A DNA stretch of 64,000 bases from an uncultured Pelagibacteraceae bacterium (GCA_902576395.1 CACGVB010000003.1:1-64000); one strand, 5' to 3'; shown: positions 50,043 through 59,531, counted from the first letter of the stretch. Notes: generated by a model from the sequence alone, not told the origin. Program-made: numbers and translations.

Positions 50043-51281
50043 TTAATTCCAATCAATTAAACCTAATTGTTTTTTTGCTAACACACTTAAATCATTTACG
50101 GTAACTCTACCTTTATAATTAATTTCATAGTCTTCAGCAGCAAAATCTGGAGGACTTTTTCCTTCTAAAAACTTTTTTGATTGCTTATTAATATAATCCA
50201 AATTTTTCTTACAATATGGTGTTGATCCTACATAAATAACATTAGAAAAATTTTTTCCTAAATGCTTATCCTCTACTGCATGTATAACATCTGGATGCCA
50301 CCAGATAGTATCCCCTGGATACATTTTGGGAATAGAAATTAATCCTTCTAAGAGCAAGCTATGATAAGTTTCATTTACTGATAAAGCCTTTCCTACTTTT
50401 GATCCACATAATTCATTTTCTGGAACATCTTCTAATAATGCTCTAGTTAAAACATATGCCATGGCTTTTGTGATTGGTATCAACTGTAATGTTCCATCTT
50501 TAGGGCCTTGTTCAGTTAAGGCTGTCCATCCTTGAAAGGTTCTAAAAACACGGGCAACTGCTGGAGACTCAAATTCTATTGTCCTATCTCTGAATTTTGC
50601 ATCAAATGGATTAAAATTTTTAAATCTATCAGCAAATATATCATTATAAATTTTTTGATATGAAGGATCGATCCACCTTTCAACTGATCCTGCATCACAA
50701 TGTGGAGATAAACCTAAACTATCATCACCTGGTTCCCTTCTTCTGATCCTGTCAGCGTATGAAAGTTCTCGATTTGGATCAAATACCTTATATTCCTCAT
50801 TTTTAAAAACCCATAGATTATTTAAAAATTTTTTAATTTTGGCCATTTTCTGGGAGTGCCTTATTTTAATTTGAGCCTTTGACCAATACAATCCATAAAT
50901 TTGAGGCTTACCAGATTTTAAATCACTAAAGTAATTATCTAGACCCTCTTTCTTTTTTTGATCATTGTAATATCCATTATGTTCAATATATTTTTCTAGA
51001 TCATTGTTAAGTTTACCTATTTTTTTTTGATCAAATACATCTCTAATAATAATACATCCTCTTTTTTTTATTTGATCAATTATTCGTAAATCGGGTGATA
51101 AAAGTTCTTTATACTTTATTTCAGGAATAATATTATTAGATAACTTATTTGACCTCTTTATTTCATAAATCTCTTTTTTAATATAATTCTCAATATTTTT
51201 AAAATTTTGCTTATAATTTTTAGATAATTTTCTAAGCTTTTTTTTTGCTAGAATAATTTTATGATCAACCTTTCTATTCAT
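50043..51281 (-). CDS. DUF1479 (YbiU-like) Fe(II)/2-oxoglutarate oxygenase-fold protein
   Basis: A 412-residue protein with the DUF1479 signatures GLSPHCDAGSVERWIDP (probable iron ligands His194 and Asp196), VARVFRTFQGWTALTEQGPKDGTL and IWWHPDVIHAVED (distal His around 329-334). The fold is a double-stranded beta-helix oxygenase; the substrate of YbiU-type proteins is not established to my knowledge. The first 60 residues are lysine-rich and helical and not conserved in my recollection. It is monocistronic or first after a 38-base gap from the secreted protein gene. Confidence 0.83.
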   Translation of the reverse strand: MNRKVDHKIILAKKKLRKLSKNYKQNFKNIENYIKKEIYEIKRSNKLSNNIIPEIKYKELLSPDLRIIDQIKKRGCIIIRDVFDQKKIGKLNNDLEKYIEHNGYYNDQKKKEGLDNYFSDLKSGKPQIYGLYWSKAQIKIRHSQKMAKIKKFLNNLWVFKNEEYKVFDPNRELSYADRIRRREPGDDSLGLSPHCDAGSVERWIDPSYQKIYNDIFADRFKNFNPFDAKFRDRTIEFESPAVARVFRTFQGWTALTEQGPKDGTLQLIPITKAMAYVLTRALLEDVPENELCGSKVGKALSVNETYHSLLLEGLISIPKMYPGDTIWWHPDVIHAVEDKHLGKNFSNVIYVGSTPYCKKNLDYINKQSKKFLEGKSPPDFAAEDYEINYKGRVTVNDLSVLAKKQLGLIDWN

Positions 51282-51319
51282 AAATATAGTCTAAATTAAA
51301 ATATAAAGATTATGAAGTT

Positions 51320-52096
51320 TTATTGAATAGTTATTGTAACTACTGGTTCTTGTGGATCAAACATACAAAAATCTGTTCCTACTTCTGTAGCTTTAATTGC
51401 TGCTGAAGTACCAAAACCAATATCTATAATTGGAGGTGTTAAAGATACAGTATAAGGTGATGAAAGAGTATAGACCATTACATGATCGTCAGAGGTGCTC
51501 CCATCTGCATGCTGAGTTTGATATGTTGATGATCCAGCCCCTTGAGCATAAGTGATCGTATTTGCATCACCCACTCCAGTACAAGCAGCATTTCCACAAA
51601 CTTTCATTTGATCATTTTTTAAATATAATTCTGCTTCTGCAGCAGTACCCCCGTCAGCAATAATTGGTGTTCTATCATATTTTTCATTACTACTTAAAGA
51701 TCCACCAGGATAACCAGAGCCAGATAGTGCTGAAGTCGTCGTGCAATTATCTGTAACACCTGAAACTTCTAAATCTGCTTTAATCGTAAATTTTCTATCT
51801 ATAGTAACTCTCATATGTGTATAAGTTACTCCTAATGGTAAAAGTGCTGGATCTCCAAATGTTGCAGCTGCAACACCTGCATTTACGGATGCAATATCCA
51901 CAACTTTTTCGGTATTTCCTATTACGACTGCACCAACACAACTTGAAACACTTGTGCTCGCTGTACATAACTCTACTTTTTTCATTGTTACTTTGTATAC
52001 ACTTGCAAGGCCAGTTGTGCTTGCAGCATGTAAAGTTGAAATTGAAAAGAAAATTATGATTTTTACGAAAATTAATATTCTAAAAGTCATTTTCAT
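51320..52096 (-). CDS. Secreted protein of unknown function, partner of the barrel protein
   Basis: A 258-residue exported protein not recognised as a known family. A hydrophobic signal peptide ends with TLHAA (about residues 1-25). The mature part is rich in Ser, Thr, Ala, Gly and Val and poor in Lys, unlike its neighbours, with beta-rich texture and a C-terminal VVTITIQ strand. Six to seven cysteines fall in spaced pairs (ELCTASTSVSSC, MKVCGNAAC), suggesting disulfides in the periplasm or outside the cell. The start ATG overlaps the stop of the barrel gene (TAATG); a second Met two codons later is also possible. A surface or secreted adhesin-like role is conjecture. Confidence 0.7.
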   Translation of the reverse strand: MKMTFRILIFVKIIIFFSISTLHAASTTGLASVYKVTMKKVELCTASTSVSSCVGAVVIGNTEKVVDIASVNAGVAAATFGDPALLPLGVTYTHMRVTIDRKFTIKADLEVSGVTDNCTTTSALSGSGYPGGSLSSNEKYDRTPIIADGGTAAEAELYLKNDQMKVCGNAACTGVGDANTITYAQGAGSSTYQTQHADGSTSDDHVMVYTLSSPYTVSLTPPIIDIGFGTSAAIKATEVGTDFCMFDPQEPVVTITIQ

Positions 52097-52932
52097 TAAT
52101 CAGCTCTCGATATTGTTGATTTACCGTTAAATTCTACAAAAATTTTATTATTACGTTTTACTTTTGTTAACAATTGACCAGACATATCTTTTTGATCTCT
52201 CCATGTATTTGCACTTATGAAACCATCTTGTAAAGAATTTTTATTTCTTGGAGGATGAAGAAACATTATTTTTGCATACCACTCATCTTCTAATCCCTTT
52301 TTGTCTTTATCATCATACGCAATTTCCAGATTTAATGTTGGACTTAATAATAATTCTGATCCAATTTTTGTACCTTTTACATCGTCTCTAGAAACACCTT
52401 CCCATTCATAAGTATTAATAAATACATCTGCCCAATGTAGATGAGGAATTTGAGATGCCAAACCTAATTCGTATCCATCTAAAACTTTTTCATCTGACGC
52501 ATCATCTATTCCAAAATAATAATTGTACATAAATTCTAAAACTGCACTTCTTGCTTCTAAACCAAAACTAGATCTTAAGTTTCCAGCATCATCATAATCG
52601 AGAAAAACATTGAAACCAGTCATTAGCGTATTGTCTTGGCTTAATGATCTTTTACCTAAGCCAATATTAGCTACAATTCTTTCATCATTATCTTTTTCTG
52701 TATTAAATAAAGATAACTGAGAAAAAAAATTTCCATTTTCAGTTTTTTCAATCTCTCTTACTGTAAGAATACTATAATCGGGTTTATTATTTTCTCTTAA
52801 ATCAATACTAACCTCTGTATCACCCTCACCAGGGATTAAATTAGATATATATTGTGAAATATTATTGGATACGTCTGCGCTCAAATTACTTGTAAATAAA
52901 ACGAGAAATGAGAACAAAAGTATTTTTTTCAT
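52096..52932 (-). CDS. Inverse autotransporter-like outer membrane beta-barrel protein
   Basis: A 278-residue exported protein with a signal peptide of about 19 residues (ending NLSA). A barrel region follows that resembles the intimin/invasin inverse autotransporter domain (IAT_beta): IVANIGLGKRSLSQDNTLMTGFNVFLDYD, SSFGLEARSAVLEFMYNYYFGI, LDGYELGLASQIPHL and LNLEIAYDDKDKKG. In intimins this domain starts a long protein with LysM and Ig-like passenger domains. Here the protein ends straight after the barrel, and a secreted protein is encoded immediately downstream with overlapping codons. Outer membrane location is likely; a display or secretion function is inferred. Confidence 0.75.
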   Translation of the reverse strand: MKKILLFSFLVLFTSNLSADVSNNISQYISNLIPGEGDTEVSIDLRENNKPDYSILTVREIEKTENGNFFSQLSLFNTEKDNDERIVANIGLGKRSLSQDNTLMTGFNVFLDYDDAGNLRSSFGLEARSAVLEFMYNYYFGIDDASDEKVLDGYELGLASQIPHLHWADVFINTYEWEGVSRDDVKGTKIGSELLLSPTLNLEIAYDDKDKKGLEDEWYAKIMFLHPPRNKNSLQDGFISANTWRDQKDMSGQLLTKVKRNNKIFVEFNGKSTISRAD

Positions 52933-52997
52933 AACTTGTATTTATATAAAAACCTATATTGGACAAGAAAATTTAACAAGATAATTTTAAGTTTGTA

Positions 52998-53369
52998 TTA
53001 TTTGTTTGGTTTAAAAACCAAGCAAACACCGTTATTGCAGTATCTTTTGCCCGTGGGTTGTGGACCGTCGTCAAATATATGACCATGATGACCTCCACAA
53101 TTCTTGCAATGATATTCGGTTCTAGCATAACCAATGTGATAATCGGTTGTGGTTTCAAATGCATCAGGCAAAGATTCATAGAATGAAGGCCAGCCAGATC
53201 CACTTTCATATTTAGTATTTGAGTCAAACAACTTTACTCCACAATTAGCACAATGATAGGCACCTTCTCTTTTTTCATGATTTAATTCACTTGAGCCTGG
53301 TGGCTCTGTGGCCTCTTCAAATAAAATTTTGTTCTGCGTATTTGACAAATTTGGATTAATTTTTTTCAT
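52998..53369 (-). CDS. msrB: Peptide-methionine (R)-S-oxide reductase MsrB
   Basis: A 123-residue MsrB with zinc-binding Cys40/Cys43 (CANC) and Cys88/Cys91 (CKNC), substrate-binding SGSGWPSF and catalytic Cys111 in GKRYCNNGVCLVF. It reduces methionine-R-sulfoxide in proteins. I start it at the ATG at 53369, where the conserved protein begins MKKINPNLSN; an upstream in-frame ATG at 53447 would add 26 residues lying within the HDAC-fold gene. With this start it overlaps the upstream gene by 14 bases. It complements MsrA at 1997. Confidence 0.94.
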   Translation of the reverse strand: MKKINPNLSNTQNKILFEEATEPPGSSELNHEKREGAYHCANCGVKLFDSNTKYESGSGWPSFYESLPDAFETTTDYHIGYARTEYHCKNCGGHHGHIFDDGPQPTGKRYCNNGVCLVFKPNK

Positions 53370-54261
53370 TAAGAATTTTTTTACAATTTTTATGTAAACT
53401 TGAGTGTAATTCAATAAGTTTTTTAAAGTCTTTGTTATAACCACCACCTAAAACTCCACAAATAGGAACTTTTCTTTTAAAAAAGTTTCCAATAACCATC
53501 TCGTCTCTTTTATTAACTCCTTTGTCAGTAATACACAACTTTCCTAATCTATCATCTAAGTGAATGTCAACACCTGCAATGTAAAATACAAAATCAAAAT
53601 TAAAATCGTTTAGAAAAATTAAATTTTTTTTTAAAATATCTAAATACTCATCATCTTCCATGTTTTGTTCAAGTTCAATATCCAGATCACTTTTTGATTT
53701 AATTGGTGGATAATTCACTTTTGTGTGCATACTAAATGTAAAAACATTATTTTCATTTTTAAATATTTCTGAATTTCCGTTACCTTGGTGAACATCTAAA
53801 TCAACTATAAGGATTTTGTTAGCTAACCCTCTATTCAAGAGATATTTTGCAGCAACAGCCACATCATTAAAAACACAAAAACCAGCTCCCTCATCATAAA
53901 TAGCATGATGACTTCCACCAGCTGTGTTACAAGCTATTCCATAATTTATTGCTAATTTAGAGGCCAATACCGTTCCGCCTGTTGCAACTAAAGATCTTCT
54001 GACCACACTATCAACTAAAGGAAACCCTATTTTTTTTACTAATTTTTCCTCTAATGTTTTATTTTTAATTTTTAAAATATAATCCTCAGAGTGAACTTCT
54101 TTTAATGTATCAATTGAGCATGGCTCAGGTTTATAAAACTTCTTAACTACATTTTCTTTTTTAAGAAAACTTGCTAATTCACCAAACTTTTTAATTGGAA
54201 ATTTATTATCATCACCAATTTTTGCTTCATAATCAGGGTGATTTACAACTGGTAATTCCAC
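53356..54261 (-). CDS. Histone deacetylase superfamily hydrolase
   Basis: A 301-residue HDAC-fold zinc hydrolase. It has the His-His-like AGGSHHAIYDEGAGFCVFNDVA, metal-binding Asp-x-His in IVDLDVHQGNGN, the later Asp in AGVDIHLDDRLG, and a GVLGGGY active-site loop. Bacterial members deacetylate acetylpolyamines, acetoin-related compounds or other small N-acetyl molecules. It is one base from the 2-hydroxyacid dehydrogenase gene and overlaps msrB by 14 bases. The natural substrate is unknown here; a cytoplasmic amide hydrolase is expected. Confidence 0.9.
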   Translation of the reverse strand: MELPVVNHPDYEAKIGDDNKFPIKKFGELASFLKKENVVKKFYKPEPCSIDTLKEVHSEDYILKIKNKTLEEKLVKKIGFPLVDSVVRRSLVATGGTVLASKLAINYGIACNTAGGSHHAIYDEGAGFCVFNDVAVAAKYLLNRGLANKILIVDLDVHQGNGNSEIFKNENNVFTFSMHTKVNYPPIKSKSDLDIELEQNMEDDEYLDILKKNLIFLNDFNFDFVFYIAGVDIHLDDRLGKLCITDKGVNKRDEMVIGNFFKRKVPICGVLGGGYNKDFKKLIELHSSLHKNCKKILNEKN

Positions 54262-54262
54262 T

Positions 54263-55213
54263 TTACTTTATTTCTCGAATAGCCTTGCCAGCAACACAGG
54301 CTTCTAAATTCTCAATCATTTGAGTATAGAAAATAGAATAATTCTCAGCTGTGACGTAACCTAAGTGTGGAAGTAAAAGTGCGTTAGGCACAAATCTCAA
54401 TTTATGATTACTAGGTAAAGGTTCTTTATCATAAACATCGATACCAGCTCCAGCAATTGCATTGGTTGAAAGAGCTATAATTAAATCATCTTCGTTTACA
54501 ATCGGACCTCTTGAAGTATTAATTAGAAAAGCAGTTTTTTTCATTTTATCCAATTCAGCAAGCTTTATACAATCCTTGTATCTTTCTCCTCCTTGGACAT
54601 GAATTGATATAAAGTCAGAGTTTTGAAGAAGATCCTCTTTATTAGATGGTAAAACATCAAGTTCTTTGCACTTATCTAGACTTAAGTTTTCACTCCATGC
54701 CATTACTTGCATGCCAAAAGCGTTTGCAATTTTAGCAACCTGGGATCCAACTTTTCCTAAACCAATAAGGCCCAGAATTTTTCCTTTTAATTCAACTCCC
54801 ACTGTTGTCTGCCAATAGCCTTGGTACATATTATCAACTTCCACCTTAATATTTCTAGCTAGCCCTAAAATTAACGCCCATGTTAATTCAGAGGTAGGGT
54901 TTGAGTTAATTTCTGTTCCAGTGACAACAATTTTAGCTTTTTTTGTTGCTTCAAGATCTATGGCTTTATTTCTCATTCCGCTTGTAGAGATGTATTTTAG
55001 TTTTTTCAAACCTTTAATAAGATTTGAAGTAATTGATGTTCTTTCTCTCATAATAAGCAGAGCTTCAAATTCTTTTAATTTTTCTATTGCATCATCCTCG
55101 TTTTCAAAAGGTTCACTGAAAATCTCAATATCAAACTTTGATGAAAGATTTTTCAAATCTATAAATTCTTGAGCAACGTTTTGGTAATCGTCTAAAATGG
55201 CTACTTTAAGCAT
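54263..55213 (-). CDS. D-2-hydroxyacid dehydrogenase family protein
   Basis: A 316-residue NAD-dependent dehydrogenase of the D-lactate/phosphoglycerate dehydrogenase type. It has LGLIGLGKVGSQVAKIANAFGM (nucleotide fold), catalytic Arg in NTSRGPIVNEDDL, Glu in VYDKEPLP and His in LLPHLGY. I place the start at 55213 (MLKVAILDDYQNV) because the twelve residues of the longer reading frame lie inside the upstream transporter gene and do not resemble the family. It overlaps that gene by eight bases. The substrate is a 2-hydroxy or 2-keto acid, perhaps related to the IOR/DadA genes upstream. Confidence 0.9.
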   Translation of the reverse strand: MLKVAILDDYQNVAQEFIDLKNLSSKFDIEIFSEPFENEDDAIEKLKEFEALLIMRERTSITSNLIKGLKKLKYISTSGMRNKAIDLEATKKAKIVVTGTEINSNPTSELTWALILGLARNIKVEVDNMYQGYWQTTVGVELKGKILGLIGLGKVGSQVAKIANAFGMQVMAWSENLSLDKCKELDVLPSNKEDLLQNSDFISIHVQGGERYKDCIKLAELDKMKKTAFLINTSRGPIVNEDDLIIALSTNAIAGAGIDVYDKEPLPSNHKLRFVPNALLLPHLGYVTAENYSIFYTQMIENLEACVAGKAIREIK

Positions 55214-56111
55214 TTTGAGTTCTTTTATTCGAGATTGTAATACCAGCAATTATGAAAATTGCACCTAAGAAATGATAAAATAAAATTTTTTCATTAAATA
55301 TTATCATGGCCATTATTGCACCTAGAATTGGCATCAAATGTAGAAAAACTCCAGATCTATTTGCACCAATAAGCTTAACGCCTTTTATCCAAAACAGAAA
55401 AGAGATTAGACCAGGGAAAAAAACAACATAGAATAAAACTAAATAAAAAGAGGATTGCAATTTGATTACACTGCCCAAACTATAATCAATAAAATACATA
55501 GGAATTAGAAAAATAACTCCAAAAGTTATAACGACCTGTAATAGAGAAATTGGAGATAGATTGAATTCCTTTTTTTTCAAAAGCGCTGAATAAAGAGACC
55601 ATGCGAACATTGCAATTAATGCAAAAATATCTCCTTTGTTAAATGATAAATTTAATAAATTATTTAAATTTGCTTTTGTTATTATAAACAAAACACCTGT
55701 AAGTGAGAGAAATACTCCTATTAATTGAAATAAATTTGTTTTCTCAATTTTAAGTAAGAATGAAAATAATATAATCATAACTGGTACTGTTGAAATCATC
55801 AGTACTCCAGTAATAACTTGAGTATGTCTCAGTGAGTAAAAAAGAGCTGAATTAAAAACTGTAACAGCCAAAATTCCCAATAATGAAAATAAAAAAATAT
55901 TATCTATGATAATTTTTTTGTTATTTAACAATTCTTTATAAGTGAATGGAAGTAAAACTAACCAAGCCAAAAACCATCTATAAAAATTTAAGGATATAGG
56001 AGGAATGTCAATAATACTTGCGGCTTTTCCAACTATAAAGTTACCTGCCCAAAATAAACAAGCTAACACCAAATAAAGAGGGGCTAAATATAAAGGGCTA
56101 AGTGTTTTCAT
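55206..56111 (-). CDS. EamA/DMT family transporter
   Basis: A 301-residue protein with ten transmembrane helices and both EamA repeats. LVLACLFWAGNFIVGKAAS in helix one and YRWFLAWLVLLPF in helix two are characteristic; the second repeat ends MPILGAIMAMIIFNEKILFYHFLGA. It overlaps the 3' end of the large oxidoreductase gene by 14 bases and the dehydrogenase gene by eight bases. An exporter of products of this operon is plausible. Confidence 0.87.
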   Translation of the reverse strand: MKTLSPLYLAPLYLVLACLFWAGNFIVGKAASIIDIPPISLNFYRWFLAWLVLLPFTYKELLNNKKIIIDNIFLFSLLGILAVTVFNSALFYSLRHTQVITGVLMISTVPVMIILFSFLLKIEKTNLFQLIGVFLSLTGVLFIITKANLNNLLNLSFNKGDIFALIAMFAWSLYSALLKKKEFNLSPISLLQVVITFGVIFLIPMYFIDYSLGSVIKLQSSFYLVLFYVVFFPGLISFLFWIKGVKLIGANRSGVFLHLMPILGAIMAMIIFNEKILFYHFLGAIFIIAGITISNKRTQNA

Positions 56112-59100
56112 GAAAAGAATTAAGTAAATCTGTTCTATAATTTATAGCTTCTTTTATATTCTTTTCCTTAACATGTCCAAAACCTCTGATTTGATCAGGT
56201 ATTGATGCTATTTTAACTGCCGTTTCATAGTTTGATTTATTTATTTTTGTTCCTATGTCAGTAATTGTTTGCTTGTAATCTCTTATTAATTCTCTTTCTT
56301 TTTTTCTTTCATTTAAATAGCCAAATGGATCAAGTTTTGTACCTCTTAAAAATTTAAATTTTGAAAGTAATTTGAATACATTAAATAACCATCCACCAAA
56401 TTTTATTTTTAGTAATTTACCATCTACTTTGCTTTTTTTACTGAAGATTGGTGGAGCTAAATAAAAGTTGTAATTAAAGTCACCTTCAAAGTTTTTATTT
56501 ACATCATCTAAGAATTTTTTATTTGTCATTAATCTTGATACCTCATACTCATCTTTGTATGCCATTAATTTGAAATAATTTTTTAAGACTGCTGTTGAGA
56601 ATTGACTTCCATTTCCTATATTTTTATCTATCTTTCTTGCGTAACTAACAAGTTCTTCAAATTTTTCAGCATATTTTATATTTTGGTAATCTTCTAAAAA
56701 TTTAAATCTATTCTGATATTTTGACTCAAAACCTTCTAATATTTCAGGCTCATCTTTAATTATATCTAAAACCTCATCTTTTAAATTTTCATAATGTCTA
56801 CCAAATCTAAATGCGTTTATATTATCTTTTACACTTGCACCATTTAATTCAATTGCTTTTTCAATCGATGAAGCTGAAATTGGTATCAGGCCTGATTGAT
56901 ATGCAACTCCAACATTAAACATATTAGATAATATTGAATTTCCTAAAATCTTGGATGTAATTTTATTTGAAGATATAAATTTTATATTTTCTTGACCTGC
57001 TATATTAATTAAATTATCTCTCATTTCATCAAAAGGTAAGTAGAAATTTTTGTCTCTCGTAAAATCTCCAGGCATAACTTCATCCGTATTAACTATTAAT
57101 TTAGAAATTTTTTTATCTAAGGTTTTTATTATTTCTAAATCATTTGATACAAGTAAATCAAACCCCAGAAGTAAGTTTGTATCACCATAAGATAATCTTA
57201 TTGCCCCTACATCCTCTGGTTTTTCAAAAATTCTTAAGAAACTTTTAACAGCTCCACCTTTTTGAGCTAACCCAGTCATATCTAAAACCCCTGATCCTTT
57301 TCCATCTATTTGAGCAGCTGTTGCTAACACAGCTCCAATTGTAACAACTCCTGTACCACCAATTCCGGCAATCATTATTCCAAAAGACTTAGTAATTTCA
57401 GGCAATATTGGATCTTCTATCTTTGAATTTATTTTATTAATTAAATTATCGTCATAATTTTTCTTAAGCCTTATATCTCCCTCAAGACTTACAAAACTAG
57501 GACAAAACCCATCCACACATGTGTAATCTTTGTTACAAGAAGATTGGTCAATTTGTCTTTTTCTTCCATACTCAGTTTCAATAGGTGCAATAGAAACACA
57601 ATTAGATTGTATTCCACAATCTCCACAACCTTCGCATAAGTCTTTATTAATAAAAATTTTTTTCTTAGGTTCCTCTAAGATACCTTTTTTTCTTCTTCTT
57701 CTTTTCTCAGCCGCACAGGTTTGATCATAAATTATTACAGTTGTTCCATTAATTTTGCTCAATTCAATTTGAACATCTATAATATTTTTTCTGTCATAAA
57801 TTTTAGATTTCCTCGCAAAACCTCCACTATCATTATATTTTTCAATTTCATCTGTAATAATTGCAATTTCTTCGACTCCTTCTGCTTCAAGTTGTTTAGA
57901 CATTTGCGCAACTGTTGGTAATCCATCTAATGCTTGACCTCCTGTCAAAGCAACGGCATCATTATACAAAATCTTAAATGTCATTTTAGTTTTTGCTGCA
58001 ACTGCATGTCTTATAGATAGAATTCCTGAATGGATGTAAGTCCCGTCTCCCATATTTTGAAAAACATGGTCAGTATTACTAAATACAGACTCGCCAACCC
58101 AAGTTGCCCCCTCTGATCCCATTTGTGAAAAGCCTTCATTATTTCTCTCCATATGTTCCACTAGGTATGCACAACTAATACCTGTAATTGCTCGACTACC
58201 TTCCGGTATTCTAGTTGAAGTATTATGAGGGCACCCAGAACAGAAGTGTGGAACTCTTTTTAAGGAAATGTTTGAATTAGTTTTTTCTTTCAAAGACTTT
58301 AATTTTTTTGAAAGATTATGTACTTCATCTGGTAAGTTAAGGTAATTAATTATTTCATATATTTTTAAACCAATTTCTCCTGGATCTAAAGCTCCAGAGG
58401 AAACAAATAAATCATTATTATTTTCGTCATTTTTTCCAACTACTTTTATATTTAAATTTTTATTAAATAATATTTCCTTGACTTGTGTTTCAATGATTGA
58501 TCTTTTTTCTTCAACAACAATGATTTTTTCTAAACTTTCTGCAAAATTTTCAATTATCGTTTCTTCTAATGGCCAAGGCATAGCAATTTTAAGAAATTTA
58601 ATTCCTGCTTTATTAGCAACATCTTCGTTTATTCCAATTTTTTCTAGTCCTAATTTTGTATCTAAAAAAGACTTTCCAGTGCTAATTATTCCAACCTTTG
58701 GATTTTCTGAGTCAAAAATTAATTTATTTAAACTATTTAGTTTACAAAATTCTTTTACATATTTTATTTTATGATGATGCAAACGATATTCTTTTTCTTG
58801 AGCGGTATCTTTGAGTCTTATATTTAAACCTTCAGATGGATAGGTTTCACTTGAAATATCTAAAAGATTTAACCTATTTTCATCTAAGTCAACTGTTGCT
58901 CCTGAACTCACATTATCATGAACACACTTTATCCCTACCCAACATCCACTTTTTCTTGATAATTCTATTCCTATTATTCCATAATCTAGTATTTCTTGAA
59001 CACCACTTGGATTAAAAAAAGGTATCATCGCATCAATCATTGCAAATTCACTTTGATGAGAGGTTGTTGAGGACTCACATATATGGTCATCTCCCATTAA

Positions 59101-59517
59101 AGCAATGACGCCTCCAAACTTTGAGGTACCTGCCAGATTTACATGTTTTAATGCATCTCCTGCCCTATCTACTCCTGGCCCTTTACCATACCATATGCCA
59201 AAAACACCATCGTATTTATCTTGTTTTCTAAGATTTACTTGCTGTGTTCCCCATAAAGAAGTTGCAGCAAGTTCCTCATTTATTCCTGGTTGAAAATAAA
59301 TATTGTTTTCATTCAAATATTTTTTATTTTTTAAAATCTGCTGATCATAGCCCCCTAAAGGAGATCCTCTATAACCAGAGATATAACATGCAGTGTTTAA
59401 GTTTTTTTGTTTATCTCGTCTTGCCTGGACAATTGGAACTCGAACAAGAGCTTGGGCACCAGTTAAAAATCTAGTACCTTTTCTTAGTTTATATTTGTCT
59501 TCAAGTTTAATTTCCAC
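56098..59517 (-). CDS. Indolepyruvate ferredoxin oxidoreductase family protein, fused alpha-beta form
   Basis: A 1139-residue 2-oxoacid oxidoreductase. The N-terminal pyrimidine-binding region has GYRGSPLGGYDQQ and FGIWYGKGPGVDRAGDA. A ThDP pyrophosphate-binding domain follows, with HFCSGCPHNTS, SQMGSEGATWVGE and QNMGDGTYIHSG, then a cysteine motif CEGCGDCGIQSNC for an iron-sulfur cluster. The C-terminal gamma-type domain starts GIMIAGIGGTGVVTIGAVL. Members decarboxylate aryl- or branched-chain 2-oxoacids to acyl-CoA, reducing ferredoxin. The start is GTG, 14 bases after the DadA-like gene. That neighbour can produce 2-oxo acids from D-amino acids, so a shared pathway is likely. Confidence 0.92.
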   Translation of the reverse strand: MEIKLEDKYKLRKGTRFLTGAQALVRVPIVQARRDKQKNLNTACYISGYRGSPLGGYDQQILKNKKYLNENNIYFQPGINEELAATSLWGTQQVNLRKQDKYDGVFGIWYGKGPGVDRAGDALKHVNLAGTSKFGGVIALMGDDHICESSTTSHQSEFAMIDAMIPFFNPSGVQEILDYGIIGIELSRKSGCWVGIKCVHDNVSSGATVDLDENRLNLLDISSETYPSEGLNIRLKDTAQEKEYRLHHHKIKYVKEFCKLNSLNKLIFDSENPKVGIISTGKSFLDTKLGLEKIGINEDVANKAGIKFLKIAMPWPLEETIIENFAESLEKIIVVEEKRSIIETQVKEILFNKNLNIKVVGKNDENNNDLFVSSGALDPGEIGLKIYEIINYLNLPDEVHNLSKKLKSLKEKTNSNISLKRVPHFCSGCPHNTSTRIPEGSRAITGISCAYLVEHMERNNEGFSQMGSEGATWVGESVFSNTDHVFQNMGDGTYIHSGILSIRHAVAAKTKMTFKILYNDAVALTGGQALDGLPTVAQMSKQLEAEGVEEIAIITDEIEKYNDSGGFARKSKIYDRKNIIDVQIELSKINGTTVIIYDQTCAAEKRRRRKKGILEEPKKKIFINKDLCEGCGDCGIQSNCVSIAPIETEYGRKRQIDQSSCNKDYTCVDGFCPSFVSLEGDIRLKKNYDDNLINKINSKIEDPILPEITKSFGIMIAGIGGTGVVTIGAVLATAAQIDGKGSGVLDMTGLAQKGGAVKSFLRIFEKPEDVGAIRLSYGDTNLLLGFDLLVSNDLEIIKTLDKKISKLIVNTDEVMPGDFTRDKNFYLPFDEMRDNLINIAGQENIKFISSNKITSKILGNSILSNMFNVGVAYQSGLIPISASSIEKAIELNGASVKDNINAFRFGRHYENLKDEVLDIIKDEPEILEGFESKYQNRFKFLEDYQNIKYAEKFEELVSYARKIDKNIGNGSQFSTAVLKNYFKLMAYKDEYEVSRLMTNKKFLDDVNKNFEGDFNYNFYLAPPIFSKKSKVDGKLLKIKFGGWLFNVFKLLSKFKFLRGTKLDPFGYLNERKKERELIRDYKQTITDIGTKINKSNYETAVKIASIPDQIRGFGHVKEKNIKEAINYRTDLLNSFHENT

Positions 59518-59531
59518 ACTATTAAACTTTA

